This document shows, piece after piece, positions 54,199 through 63,610 of a stretch of 64,000 nucleotides of DNA (its first letter is position 1; each line of letters opens with the position of its first letter). The translations under genes were made by a program, and so were the position numbers. Below the pieces are notes generated by a model. That model saw only the letters and a program-made list of their open reading frames with translations. It did no database searches and was not told where the DNA came from. The stretch comes from a bacterium (lineage in GTDB: Bacteria; Cyanobacteriota; Vampirovibrionia; Obscuribacterales; Obscuribacteraceae): positions 1 through 64,000 of the forward strand of contig WGMS01000008.1 of assembly GCA_016124935.1 (NCBI GenBank), in the 5' to 3' direction.

Positions 54199-54602
54199 GG
54201 TATGAGAACCCCTTGGGAGAGGGAAGAGTTACGTATGAAGACTAATTTGCTAGCAAAGAAAAGGATTAACCTTTAGTAAGTCTACTTATTGTCAAGGAGG
54301 CGCCCCCCTTTGTCAAGGAGGGCTTGCGGGAATTACGTAGGCGAAATCAGAAAATTTAATCTTTAAAAAGCCGAAAAGCGCTCAAATCGAGCGAAATATG
54401 CAAGTAATGGGCAATTATCAGAGCGTTGAACCGGCATTGGAGATACAATTCAAATCAGGCAGACATCTATCCTTATATATGTCCAGAATCGATAGAGGAG
54501 CCGATTAGATGAACCCGCTTCCCCCGAGGGATGTATTTGATCTTCTATATAAGCCAAAATAAGTCTAGCTAAGAGTGGTTGTTACTAGTTCCCATAAGTC
54601 CA
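54199..54602. other. Divergent spacer between the 1251-residue gene and the lipoprotein gene
   Basis: About 400 bases without a convincing gene. It holds the direct-repeat pair at 54289-54321 and AT-rich stretches suitable for the two divergent promoters. No tRNA or structured RNA was recognised. Confidence 0.5.
54289..54321. promoter_or_regulatory. Direct repeat TTGTCAAGGAGG, spaced two helical turns
   Basis: Two identical 12-mers lie at 54289-54300 and 54310-54321, 21 bases apart start to start, so they face the same side of the DNA. This arrangement is typical of a dimeric regulator's operator. It sits about 90 bases upstream of the 54198 minus-strand start and 280 bases upstream of the lipoprotein gene. 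Confidence 0.4.
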
Positions 54603-55610
54603 ATGAAGAGGAATCCCGTTCAGAAACCCGAGATCAAAACCCTGAGCACACTGCTCCGGGCAGTTTTTGCCCTGTTTGCGTTGTGCCTGCTGTCATTTCA
54701 GCTGTCGGGCTGCAACCTGATTAACCAGGCGACCGCACCCAAGCCGCAGGACACCAGACCGGCATTTCCAACACCTGGCAATGGTCAGGCGCAGCCACAG
54801 CAAGCTCCCCCCGCCGATGCAGGCACTCCGAAATATTCAGGCAGATTAAGCGGTTACTGGAAGCTGGCATATAAGCTGGATGGAAAAGACGAGACTTTCA
54901 CAAGTAGCGTCAAATTAAACCAGAACGGCAATAGATTTAGCGGTGAGGGCACCGACGACCATAACAGCAAAGCTTTCGCCCTGGAGCAGGGCACGGTCCA
55001 GGACGGCAGGGTAATCTTTTATAAAAGATATTCGAACCCCAGCAATACCGAGCAGACCCCGGTCGAATACGAGGGTTCGGTGGATTTGAGCGGCAATCCT
55101 TATATGAGCGGCAATTTCGTGGTCGCTTTGAACGGTCAGGAATTGAACGGAGTCTGGGAAGCAGAGAAGCAAGGCGGCGACCAGGGGCAACCGGTGGAGG
55201 CGCCTGGCGAACAAACTGCGGGTCAGGCTGAGCAGCACCCCCCCGGCTATCTACCGCCTCCGGACCACGCCCCGGATCTCTCGGGCAAATGGAATGTGGG
55301 CTTCGAATATCGCTTTAAGGAGGTCCAGTCGACCATGTGGCTCGAGCAACATGGCGACAAGCTCCAGGGTCATGGAGTCGACCTGAACACAAAAGAGCAA
55401 TTCAAAATCGAAAAAGGCTGGTACGCCTATCCGAAGGTGACAATAATCCGCAAATACCCGGCGATTAAATCAGGCAAAATAGCCATACCAGAGCACACTA
55501 TGACCTTCAAGGCTGAGGTCGAGTGGGTATCGGACAAAGATTATTCCGGTCCTTACATGCGGGGCAAGACCGATGGCGGCGGCAACTGGGAAGCGCAACT
55601 AGTTAGATAA
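54603..55610 (+). CDS. Lipoprotein with two lipocalin-like repeats
   Basis: About 335 residues with a lipobox (LSGC, Cys37) and a Pro/Gln-rich linker. Two homologous beta domains of about 105 residues follow, each opening with G-x-W/Y-K/N ([13 protein letters not shown] and [13 protein letters not shown]) and containing S-x-x-L-x-Q-x-G-x-x-x-x-G. They probably form small barrels on the membrane surface; ligand unknown. The frame is open to a TTG at 54579, but the ATG at 54603 gives a normal signal peptide. Its end overlaps kbl by eight bases on the opposite strand. Confidence 0.7.
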   Translation: MKRNPVQKPEIKTLSTLLRAVFALFALCLLSFQLSGCNLINQATAPKPQDTRPAFPTPGNGQAQPQQAPPADAGTPKYSGRLSGYWKLAYKLDGKDETFTSSVKLNQNGNRFSGEGTDDHNSKAFALEQGTVQDGRVIFYKRYSNPSNTEQTPVEYEGSVDLSGNPYMSGNFVVALNGQELNGVWEAEKQGGDQGQPVEAPGEQTAGQAEQHPPGYLPPPDHAPDLSGKWNVGFEYRFKEVQSTMWLEQHGDKLQGHGVDLNTKEQFKIEKGWYAYPKVTIIRKYPAIKSGKIAIPEHTMTFKAEVEWVSDKDYSGPYMRGKTDGGGNWEAQLVR

Positions 55611-56892
55611 CGCCTAGCTTTTTGCCGACCTTCGAGAACTTGTCGATGGCGACATCGAGGTCCTTGGTAGAGTGGGCGGCAGAGATCTGGCAGCGCAATC
55701 TGGCTTCGCCTTCGGGCACCACCGGATACCAGAGTCCTTTGACATAGACCCCTTCTTCAAGAAGCTCGTTGCTCATATCCTGCGCGGTCGAAGCCTCTCC
55801 TACCATGACCGGCACGATCGGATGCTCACCTTCCAGAATGGTGAAGCCTGCGTTCTTGATCTCTTTTCTGAAATAGGCGGTGTTATCGTGCAACTTCTGC
55901 ACAAGATGATTGTCCTCTTCCAGCATCTTGAAGGCTTCCATGGAAGCGCAGACTATCGGCGCCGGAACAGTGTTGGAGAAAGTATAAGGTCTGGATTTCT
56001 GGCGCATGTAATCGATCAATTCTTTTTTGCCGGCGATGAAACCGCCGGCAGCGCCACCAAGAGCCTTGCCCAGGGTGCCGGTGATAACATCGACTTTGCC
56101 ATGGACACCGCAATGTTCCGGAGTACCACGGCCGGTGGCACCGAGCACACCGGTAGAGTGAGACTCGTCAACGAAAAGGAGAGCGTCATTCTCTCTGGCT
56201 ATATCAACGAACTGTTTCAGATCCGCCGACTCGCCTTCCATACTGAAGACACCATCGGTGGCGATAACACTCATCCGATAATTCTTGGAAGCGTTTTCTC
56301 TTAGCGCTGTCTTGAGTTCATCGAGGTCGTTGTGTCTGTAAGCCTTCAGATCGGTTTTCTTTGTACCTTGCCTGACCAGCCTGATACCATCGATGATGCT
56401 GGCATGATTAAGCTGATCACTGTAGATGATATCGCGATAGTCTTTGACACCAAGATCACCGGTCATCAGCGCTGTAAAAAAGGCTTCATTGGCGGCGAAA
56501 CACGAGCTATGAAGAATAGCCGCTTCCATACCGAGGAAAGAGGCGATTTTCTCCTCCAGCTCCAGATGGATTTTCTGAGTGCCGCATATAAACCGGACCG
56601 AGGCCATTCCATAGCCATAACGATCCAGTCCATAAGAAGCTGCCGCTTTGATGCGGGGATGATTGGCGAGACCGAGATAGTTGTTGGAGGCTAGCATCAC
56701 ACAGATTTTGCCTGCCGCATCGACTACGGCAGCTTGATCGCTTTCTATCGGTACTTCGTATTTGAAGGTCTTGTTGCTCCTGGCCGCTTCCAGATCCCTG
56801 GCGATGGCGGCATAGATCTCTTTGGGACCCATGGCATTGGCACCTCGGCCTTCTTTACTCTTGACGGCGGAATCGCTGGAAGCTTCACTCAT
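55603..56892 (-). CDS. kbl: Glycine C-acetyltransferase (2-amino-3-ketobutyrate CoA ligase)
   Basis: About 429 residues of a PLP-dependent alpha-oxoamine synthase. Kbl-like segments are [50 protein letters not shown] and [15 protein letters not shown] (the Lys that binds PLP), with a [13 protein letters not shown] lid. It splits 2-amino-3-oxobutyrate with CoA to glycine and acetyl-CoA. The threonine dehydrogenase gene at 61834 provides the partner step. The frame is open to 56973; ATG 56892 has GGAGAGAG upstream. BioF is the alternative, but the motifs and the partner favour Kbl. Confidence 0.9.
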   Translation of the reverse strand: MSEASSDSAVKSKEGRGANAMGPKEIYAAIARDLEAARSNKTFKYEVPIESDQAAVVDAAGKICVMLASNNYLGLANHPRIKAAASYGLDRYGYGMASVRFICGTQKIHLELEEKIASFLGMEAAILHSSCFAANEAFFTALMTGDLGVKDYRDIIYSDQLNHASIIDGIRLVRQGTKKTDLKAYRHNDLDELKTALRENASKNYRMSVIATDGVFSMEGESADLKQFVDIARENDALLFVDESHSTGVLGATGRGTPEHCGVHGKVDVITGTLGKALGGAAGGFIAGKKELIDYMRQKSRPYTFSNTVPAPIVCASMEAFKMLEEDNHLVQKLHDNTAYFRKEIKNAGFTILEGEHPIVPVMVGEASTAQDMSNELLEEGVYVKGLWYPVVPEGEARLRCQISAAHSTKDLDVAIDKFSKVGKKLGVI

Positions 56893-57041
56893 GTATCTCT
56901 CTCCGGTTAAGTAATTGGATAAATCGGACAGTCGGCAATTTAGGTCTTTACTGTACCGAAGAGCAGCAAACACCTGTCAAAATCCAACAGAGATCTTAAA
57001 GATCTCCGTACCCGAAGTATGACAACCGTGCCTATTCCAGT

Positions 57042-59039
57042 CTATTTTTTGGCGTCTTCCTTGCGTGCCAGTTTTTCGGCTCTTGTCTCAAGGCTGTCCG
57101 CTTTCCTGGACAACTTGGTGGCTTCTTTATCCTTGAGCTCCGTATCGAGAGAAACATACGCTCTCAGGTTCTCGGCAGCCTCATCCAGATTTTTTGATGA
57201 TTGAGGTTTCAGTCTCTCCAGAACGGTGGCCAGGCCCAAGCGGGCGGACGCAAGCCTCGGCCAGGTTTTGACCGCGGAGCGATACTCTTGAGCGGCCTTG
57301 TCCCAGTCCTTGTTCTTGACCAGAGAATCTCCCTTCTGAACGCTATCTTCGGCAATCCGCCTCGATTCTTTGATCACCCCGAGAGCCTTTTCTATGCGTC
57401 TCTTATACTTTGCCGCTTTTTCTTTGCTTTCAGAGGCTTTTTCGAAAGCAGCCCTGGCATTGTCCAGATCTCTGAGAATCAGCGCGGTATCTCCCAGGGC
57501 TAATAGCTCTTGCACAGAATCGGTTTTCTCTATCAAAGCGGCCAGTTCCAGACCGGCTCTCCTCAAGTCTCCTCTAACGAGGAGCATCTCGGAGAAGATC
57601 AAATGCTCGGAGTTCGTGGCCGGTTTATAGTTCTTAAAAGCGTCCTTTTTAAGCGCGTCCAGATCGTCACCATTTACGGTATCGATAATTACTTTGGCCA
57701 GCTTGCACTCACCCTGGTCTTTCTTACTTGCGGTCGCCTTATGTATCAGTAAACGACTCTCTTTGAAATCGTCGGAAGCCATGAATACATCATCGCCCCC
57801 GGTGCTATCCGCTTGACTCTTACTCTTCAAATAGACAGCTCTATTCAGTCCGTGCACCGCTTTGATATTATCCGGCTCTTTGCCGAGCAGCTTTCGGTAG
57901 GAATCCATTGCCTCATCGAGATGACCGAGTTTCATGGCAAGAAATGCCCGACGCAGGCGAAATTCAGCCTGATCAGGAAAGGTCTCTATCGCTCTATCCA
58001 GATTCTCGATGGCGGCGCTAAGCTCTTCCTCGTTCTCTTTGACCTCAGAAATTCCAAGATAAGCTTCTATAGTTTCCGGATTGATTCTAATAGCTTCTTG
58101 ATAGTCCCGGATAGCATCATCACTTTCGCCGAGGGCAGCGTGGACATTGCCGCGAACCAGATGGCCCGGGGCGCTTTCCTGATGTTGAGACAAAGAGGTA
58201 TTCAACTCTTTCAAGGCCTGTTCATAATGGCCTGATTGAAAATAAGCCCGACCGAGCCCATAGTGAGCGGTCGAGTTGGCGGCATTCGCTTCTATAGCTT
58301 TTTTAAAAGACTCTTCGGCGGCCTCGATATCATCCTTGCTCAATTGAACCAGACCCAGTCCGGAAAGGGCTTCGGAATACTTGGGGTCGATCTTCACTGC
58401 TTCTTCGTAAGCGGTGAGGGCTTGATCCAGCTCTTCTCTGGTGCGATAGAGATTGCCCATGGTAAAGTACGCTTCGGGCATTTTGCCATCAATAGCCAGT
58501 CCCTTCTTGCATTCTTCTAGAGCCTCTTCGATGATCTTGTCGCGATTGGCTTTGATACGCGGGTCGGATGACTGCAGGCTGTTATACATCACCACTGCCA
58601 GCCCGGCGTGGGCCATGGCATTGTCCGGTTTCATTTTCAACGCTTTTTCGAATTGAGCCCGGGCGGCAGGCAGCTTGAACTGTTTAGCCAGGGCTAGACC
58701 GAAGCCGATAGTGGCGGGCAGTGAACTGGGATTGCTCTTCAACACATGATGGTAGAGACTCTCGGCGTCTGAGAATTCGCCTTTCCTCATCAACTCATCA
58801 GCGACAAGGATCTCCGGCTCGATCACCACAGTCTCTTGCTTATCACCAGGAGTCGCCGAAGAAGTAGCAGTGGTAGCAGGCAAAACCGGCTTCAGCTCGG
58901 CGGCAGCCGCTTTGCTTTTCTTGCGGCTCACCCTGGCGTGACAGGCAGCCAGGTCTAGATCGGCAAAGGGCACAAGTGAGCCCAGAATGGAGAGAAAACA
59001 AAGAAAAATCTTGCCTTTTTTCGTGGTGGCGGCCGACAT
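57042..59039 (-). CDS. Exported TPR protein
   Basis: The 665 residues begin with a Sec signal peptide (about 1-33) and a Lys/Ala-rich spacer. About ten consecutive TPRs of the 34-residue type follow (residues 75-420, for example PEAYFTMGNLYRTREELDQA and YSEALSGLGLVQLSKDDIEA). A coiled-coil-like helical region comes next, then two further TPRs. Likely a periplasmic or envelope scaffold. It lies between kbl and the Sel1-caspase gene and is transcribed divergently from the latter across a 241-base spacer. Confidence 0.8.
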   Translation of the reverse strand: MSAATTKKGKIFLCFLSILGSLVPFADLDLAACHARVSRKKSKAAAAELKPVLPATTATSSATPGDKQETVVIEPEILVADELMRKGEFSDAESLYHHVLKSNPSSLPATIGFGLALAKQFKLPAARAQFEKALKMKPDNAMAHAGLAVVMYNSLQSSDPRIKANRDKIIEEALEECKKGLAIDGKMPEAYFTMGNLYRTREELDQALTAYEEAVKIDPKYSEALSGLGLVQLSKDDIEAAEESFKKAIEANAANSTAHYGLGRAYFQSGHYEQALKELNTSLSQHQESAPGHLVRGNVHAALGESDDAIRDYQEAIRINPETIEAYLGISEVKENEEELSAAIENLDRAIETFPDQAEFRLRRAFLAMKLGHLDEAMDSYRKLLGKEPDNIKAVHGLNRAVYLKSKSQADSTGGDDVFMASDDFKESRLLIHKATASKKDQGECKLAKVIIDTVNGDDLDALKKDAFKNYKPATNSEHLIFSEMLLVRGDLRRAGLELAALIEKTDSVQELLALGDTALILRDLDNARAAFEKASESKEKAAKYKRRIEKALGVIKESRRIAEDSVQKGDSLVKNKDWDKAAQEYRSAVKTWPRLASARLGLATVLERLKPQSSKNLDEAAENLRAYVSLDTELKDKEATKLSRKADSLETRAEKLARKEDAKK

Positions 59040-59201
59040 AGCTGACTCCCCTGCTTCGCTCAGATCTCTTCACACGAAATCATTTTGGACCCTGGAGCTT
59101 CAGTTTATCACCCACGGATTAATCTTCTGAAAGCCCGATATAGGAAAAGTTTTCATAGATATAGATCTCTATCATTAGATAAGATTTAGCCCGATCCTCT
59201 T

Positions 59202-59244
59202 GTCAACCCCTTGTGTTGACGGAGACATGCCCTTAGCATAGATT
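59202..59244 (+). promoter_or_regulatory. Candidate promoter and operator of the Sel1-caspase gene
   Basis: TTGACG (59216-59221) and TAGATT (59239-59244) are 17 bases apart, close to a sigma-70 promoter. A perfect inverted repeat GTCAAC-CCCTTGT-GTTGAC (59202-59220) overlaps the -35, so a repressor could block it. The ATG is 37 bases after the -10. Confidence 0.45.
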
Positions 59245-59280
59245 TCACCCACTTACTTATCGGTCACCGGGGTATCCGAG

Positions 59281-61818
59281 ATGAATCTGTTTGACGTGCT
59301 GACAAGAAAAGCACGAAAAGCGATGGCTATCACCATGAGCCTGGCGCTCACGGCTCCTATCTTCGCCATCGACTGCCAGGCACGCCGCGCCTATAGTTCG
59401 GTGGCGGGCAATGTGCATCGCCCTATAGAAGTGGCTCCCTATGCAGGCGGCAGAAAAGCCGGTCCAATCTTCGACTGGTCCGACCTGGTCAAACTCGAGT
59501 CCGATGCCGATGCCCGTGCCGACCTGGTTAAAAAAGCAGCCGAAGGCAATGTGGACAAAGTATTCGTCCTCGGTTGCATGTTTCTCTACGGAAAAGGGGT
59601 AGAGAAAAGCCCTTACAAAGCCTTCGAGAACTATCGCTTCGCCGCTCAAAAAAGCGACGCCCGGGCCCAGAACAATCTCGGCTATCTATTTCTAGAAGGC
59701 ATCGGCGTCAAGAAAGACCTGAAACAAGCTCTGAGCTGGTTCAAGCTCTCTGCCGACGCCAGAAACCCCTATGGCATAGCGAACCTGGCTTACATGCAGG
59801 AACACGGTCTTGGTACCGCACCAAATAAAGAGGAAGCAAAAAAACTCTACGAACTGGCTGCCTCCCTGGGTAATAAAACCGCCCATCAAAATCTGTTGAT
59901 GATGAAATTCGAGGCGGCCCGCAAGCTGCAGCCTGGCAAAACCGTGACAGAGGCGGCTATTGCTGCCGCTCCGGCCAAACCGGCTGAAGCCCTGGTAAAA
60001 AACTCTCCGCCGGAAAAGCCGAAAGAGACGGTCCCGGTCGAGACCGAGACAAACACAGCCAGCGCGGCTGAGCCAGAGAAAACAGAAACTCTATCTGCGG
60101 GCTCGCCTACCCTGACGGCGATTCTTAATCGACTGAGCAAAGGCACCGAGCCGGAGCAGCAGAAAGAAGCACTTCCAGAAGAGAAGGACAAGGAAAAGGA
60201 TAAAACAGAGTCCCCCGAGGAGGCAGCGACAACCGTGCCGGCGGAAGAGCCCAAGCAGGAAGTGGTGCTCAAAGAGAAAGAACAAGCAGAAGCCCCGGCT
60301 AAAGAGCAAAAGATAGCCGAGAAATCGGAAGAAATTGCCGAAGCGGAAACGGAAATACTATCTAAAACAGAATCTAAAACAGAAACAGAAACAGAAACCA
60401 TTTCGAAAAAGGAAGCGGTTGCGGTATCGCCATCGGTGCCAGAAGAGAAAGTGGTCAGCCAGAAACCTGATCCTTTATCGACTCCGGTGATTCTTCCAAA
60501 CAAGGAAGAGAGCAAAGAGACCGTTTCCGAGCAGCCCCAGACAGTAGAGTCCCGCAAGCCTATAAGAGACAAGTGGGCACTGATTGTGGGGATAACCGAC
60601 TTTCAAAATCCCAAGATTCCCAACCTTCGCTATTCTAGTAAGGATGCCACCGACTTTTATAACTATCTGATTAAAGAAGGCAACTTCGAACCAGACCATG
60701 TCAGGCTGCTCTTGAACGAAAAAGCCACCCAGAGAAAAGTGCTGTCCGAACTGGGCTCCAAATTCCTGGCCCGGGTGGTGAAACCGGACGACCTGGTCGT
60801 GCTCTACTTCTCCACCCACGGCAGCCCCGCCTCGCTAGATCCCCGGGGAAGAAACTATCTTGTCGCCCATGACTCCGATCCAGAAGACCTCTTCGCCACC
60901 GGCATAGAAATGCAAAAACTGCTCGAATCGATTCAAGGCAGGGTACTGACAGATAGGGTTCTCCTGGTTCTGGACGCCTGTCACAGCGGCTTTGTCGATC
61001 CGCAATCAAAAGGAATTGCCCGCACCGCCAACTTCAATGTCAACGAATTATTCCAGGGCTCCGGCCAACTGGTTATCTGCTCCAGCGCTCCAGACCAGAG
61101 AGCCTGGGAATCGACCCGCTATAGAAACGGGGTATTTACAAAACGCTTTCTGGAAGGATTGAAGAAGCAGGGAGAGAAAACACCCCTGGTTCAGGCTTTC
61201 GATTTTGCCCGGGAGAGAGTCCAGGACGAAGTCCAGGAAGACCGCCCCGGTGCGGTTCAGACTCCGGTTATAAAAGGCAAATGGTCCGGCAAAGAGCTGG
61301 TGATCTCGACACCGGCGGCAGCACCGCAGAAGGTGCCCGCATCGGTGGTGGCTGATTTAGGGCCGGATTCCAGAGTCGATCTACTGGCGTTGAAACCGGA
61401 GACTCTTCAACCAAAAGCGGTGCTACCCGAATCCAGCCCGCCTGCCGAGGCAAACACCCTTAAGACCGTTGTAAGCGCCGAAGAGAAAAAGGGAACTGTC
61501 TATCTCGATTCTCAATTCTTCAGCGTCAACGGCGATGCCAGACATCTTGTCCGGGAATATCATGACGCCATCCGGAGTAATCCCAGCGATTCTAAGTATT
61601 ATTATCTAAAAGCCAAGGCTTTGATACAGCTTTCCGACTGGCATAACGCCATGCTCTGCCTCAACGACGCCATCCAACTGAGTCCGAACCGCGCCACCTA
61701 TTACCTCGCCAGAGCCTATGTCTATTGCAAGAGCGGCAAACGAGTACTGGCGGAGCAGGATCTAAGTCAGGCCAGGCTCTATGATCCACGCCACGGAAAC
61801 ATCAAATTACCGGACTGA
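59281..61818 (+). CDS. Exported Sel1-repeat, caspase-like (C14) and TPR protein
   Basis: The 845 residues are built as follows: a signal peptide (about 1-35), Sel1 repeats (90-205), a Glu/Lys/Ala-rich linker (220-430), a caspase-family peptidase (about 437-680) and a C-terminal TPR (760-835). The peptidase has YFSTHGS and LLVLDACHSGF, giving catalytic His513 and Cys567. Bacterial caspase homologues (orthocaspases/metacaspase-like) cut after basic residues and are implicated in cell death or signalling. An exported form with Sel1 and TPR scaffolds is uncommon. It is divergent from the exported TPR gene. Confidence 0.85.
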   Translation: MNLFDVLTRKARKAMAITMSLALTAPIFAIDCQARRAYSSVAGNVHRPIEVAPYAGGRKAGPIFDWSDLVKLESDADARADLVKKAAEGNVDKVFVLGCMFLYGKGVEKSPYKAFENYRFAAQKSDARAQNNLGYLFLEGIGVKKDLKQALSWFKLSADARNPYGIANLAYMQEHGLGTAPNKEEAKKLYELAASLGNKTAHQNLLMMKFEAARKLQPGKTVTEAAIAAAPAKPAEALVKNSPPEKPKETVPVETETNTASAAEPEKTETLSAGSPTLTAILNRLSKGTEPEQQKEALPEEKDKEKDKTESPEEAATTVPAEEPKQEVVLKEKEQAEAPAKEQKIAEKSEEIAEAETEILSKTESKTETETETISKKEAVAVSPSVPEEKVVSQKPDPLSTPVILPNKEESKETVSEQPQTVESRKPIRDKWALIVGITDFQNPKIPNLRYSSKDATDFYNYLIKEGNFEPDHVRLLLNEKATQRKVLSELGSKFLARVVKPDDLVVLYFSTHGSPASLDPRGRNYLVAHDSDPEDLFATGIEMQKLLESIQGRVLTDRVLLVLDACHSGFVDPQSKGIARTANFNVNELFQGSGQLVICSSAPDQRAWESTRYRNGVFTKRFLEGLKKQGEKTPLVQAFDFARERVQDEVQEDRPGAVQTPVIKGKWSGKELVISTPAAAPQKVPASVVADLGPDSRVDLLALKPETLQPKAVLPESSPPAEANTLKTVVSAEEKKGTVYLDSQFFSVNGDARHLVREYHDAIRSNPSDSKYYYLKAKALIQLSDWHNAMLCLNDAIQLSPNRATYYLARAYVYCKSGKRVLAEQDLSQARLYDPRHGNIKLPD

Positions 61819-61833
61819 AGTTCTAAGTGAGAA

Positions 61834-63039
61834 TCAAGGTTCGAAGACCAGCTTCATCTCATCGCCCGATGAGAGCAGGTCGAATGCCTGTTTATAGTCA
61901 GTCAGAGAATAGGTTTTGTCGGCGATGATTCGATCCAGCTTGCTGGGGATATTGAGCTTCTCTGAATGCATCAGACGGAGCATGGTCTCCCAGGTGTCGA
62001 ACATCTTGCGTCCGAAGATTCCTTTGACCGTAACCCCTTTCCAGATAACACCATTGGCTATATCAAAACCATCGAGCGGCTTTCTAGTGATACCAAGCAG
62101 CAATACAGTCCCGCCGTTACGAACAATTCTGAATGCGTCCCGATAGGCGGACGGGGAGCCGGACATCTCGAGAACCACATCCACTCCGTTGGCCATCGAC
62201 TCCAGCTTATCGACCTGCTTATAGAAATCGGTGGAGCCCGAAGAGACATCGAAACAATAGTCGGCACCAAACTCCTCTGCCAGCTTGAACCTGCGATCGA
62301 CGTCCTGGGCTTCGGTCAAATAGATACGACCGGCTCCGAAGTCACGACAAAGAAATGCCGCCATCAAACCCAGGGGACCAGCACCGAGAATAGCCACCGA
62401 TTTGCCCCGGACATCAGCCTCATAGACCGTATGAACAGCGTTTCCGAAAGCATCGAGCAGAGCGCCTATGCGAGTGGGAATACGGCTGGTATCACCAGCT
62501 TTACCCAGGAGGATGACATTTTTATAAGGGACCGTGACATACTCGGCAAAACAACCGTCGAGGTGTACACCCTTTACTTTCACCCGGGTACAGATATGCT
62601 CATTACCCGTACGGCACTGAAAGCAGTGACCGCAAGAGAGGTGCATCTCGCAGGTTACATAGTCGCCCGGAGCTAGACGAAGTTCCTCGGGCACATCGCT
62701 GAAGCGGTCGGGACCTACCCCGGAACCAAGTTCATCTACTATTCCGCAAAACTCGTGACCGACAATGATAGGAGTGTAAGAGTTCTCGTCATCGACATAA
62801 CGGAGCATCTCCCGTCGTATGCCTTCTGAGGTCGAGCTGTGATAAATGCTCTTGTCGGTTCCACAAACCGCAGTGGCTTTAACCCGGATTCGAACCTCGT
62901 CGGAGCCCACTTCCGGCAGAGCGATGCCGGACTTTAGAATAAGTCCGTCTTTCTCGAGGGATTCTTTGACAAGACAATTCATGCCACCGGAGCGCTCTTC
63001 TTTTTTTGAATCTGGTGAGTTCAAAACCTGGCCTTGCAT
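61834..63039 (-). CDS. tdh: L-threonine 3-dehydrogenase-like zinc alcohol dehydrogenase
   Basis: The 401-residue medium-chain dehydrogenase has VCGTDKSIYH and GHEFCGIVDE catalytic-zinc motifs, the four structural-zinc Cys (CGHCFQCRTGNEHIC), VAILGAGPLGLMAAF for NAD and the C-terminal AFDLLSSGDEMKLVFEP. It matches threonine 3-dehydrogenase, which makes 2-amino-3-oxobutyrate for Kbl; other sugar or polyol substrates remain possible. It may start at ATG 63039 (GAGG upstream) or at the internal ATG 62982, which matches family length better. kbl lies on the same strand, but two other genes separate them. Confidence 0.8.
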   Translation of the reverse strand: MQGQVLNSPDSKKEERSGGMNCLVKESLEKDGLILKSGIALPEVGSDEVRIRVKATAVCGTDKSIYHSSTSEGIRREMLRYVDDENSYTPIIVGHEFCGIVDELGSGVGPDRFSDVPEELRLAPGDYVTCEMHLSCGHCFQCRTGNEHICTRVKVKGVHLDGCFAEYVTVPYKNVILLGKAGDTSRIPTRIGALLDAFGNAVHTVYEADVRGKSVAILGAGPLGLMAAFLCRDFGAGRIYLTEAQDVDRRFKLAEEFGADYCFDVSSGSTDFYKQVDKLESMANGVDVVLEMSGSPSAYRDAFRIVRNGGTVLLLGITRKPLDGFDIANGVIWKGVTVKGIFGRKMFDTWETMLRLMHSEKLNIPSKLDRIIADKTYSLTDYKQAFDLLSSGDEMKLVFEP

Positions 63040-63283
63040 CCCTTCTGGTCCTCGCGACTACCTGGAGTAATTCCGAAAAACAAACTATAGAACGAATCGG
63101 ATTGGATCAATCTCAAATAAATCAAATCTCTTAATCAAATGGATATTTCTCGTCTTAGCATTAGTTTAGTTGCCAAGAGCCCGTGTCGATGGCTAAGATG
63201 GTGGAGCGAGTAAACAATTTCTTTATATTTCGAATCCAAATCCGAATCTCCATCCACCATCCTAATTTGATTTGAGAACAGCC

Positions 63284-63610
63284 ATGAATAACGAACCATC
63301 TAAAAACGAAATAGAAACAGATATAGATATAGACTCAACATTGACCGCCATAGACAAAGCCTTCGAAGAGATTGCAGAATCTTCGATAGTCAAAATGATC
63401 ATCACCGGTAGTGGCGGCCCGGAGAACAACGAAATAACCGAGCCTGGTCTTAGATTCGTCCGATTCTTAATGGCCAGAAGTGAATCATATTCATCCGGGA
63501 TTCTGCCCAACCTGAAAGATTTGCAGTGCATACATGAGCTGGCTCGAAACTTCATCAGACAGGCTGGTACTCCCACCCGGGCACTGCAGCTAATGTATCA
63601 GAACTCCTGA
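63284..63610 (+). CDS. Small acidic protein of unknown function
   Basis: A 108-residue, Glu/Asp-rich helical protein (DIDIDSTLTAIDKAFEEIAES, later LKDLQCIHELARNFIRQAG). I recognise no family. The ATG at 63284 is chosen; an in-frame TTG lies four codons earlier. Its stop overlaps the end of the convergent kinase gene by 13 bases. Confidence 0.5.
   Translation: MNNEPSKNEIETDIDIDSTLTAIDKAFEEIAESSIVKMIITGSGGPENNEITEPGLRFVRFLMARSESYSSGILPNLKDLQCIHELARNFIRQAGTPTRALQLMYQNS

Noticed and set aside
59886-60572. Long minus-strand Ser/Val-rich ORF within the Sel1-caspase gene
   Set aside because: Complement of a Glu/Lys/Ala-rich linker, which naturally gives a Ser/Phe/Val-rich open frame.
59281-61818. 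Caspase gene as part of an anti-phage defence island
   Set aside because: No nearby gasdermin, CBASS, restriction or transposition genes; the protein has a signal peptide.
63197-63261. Inverted GATGGTGGA/TCCACCATC upstream of the small acidic gene
   Set aside because: Arms are 47 bases apart with no T-run or promoter relation; too weak to report as an element.
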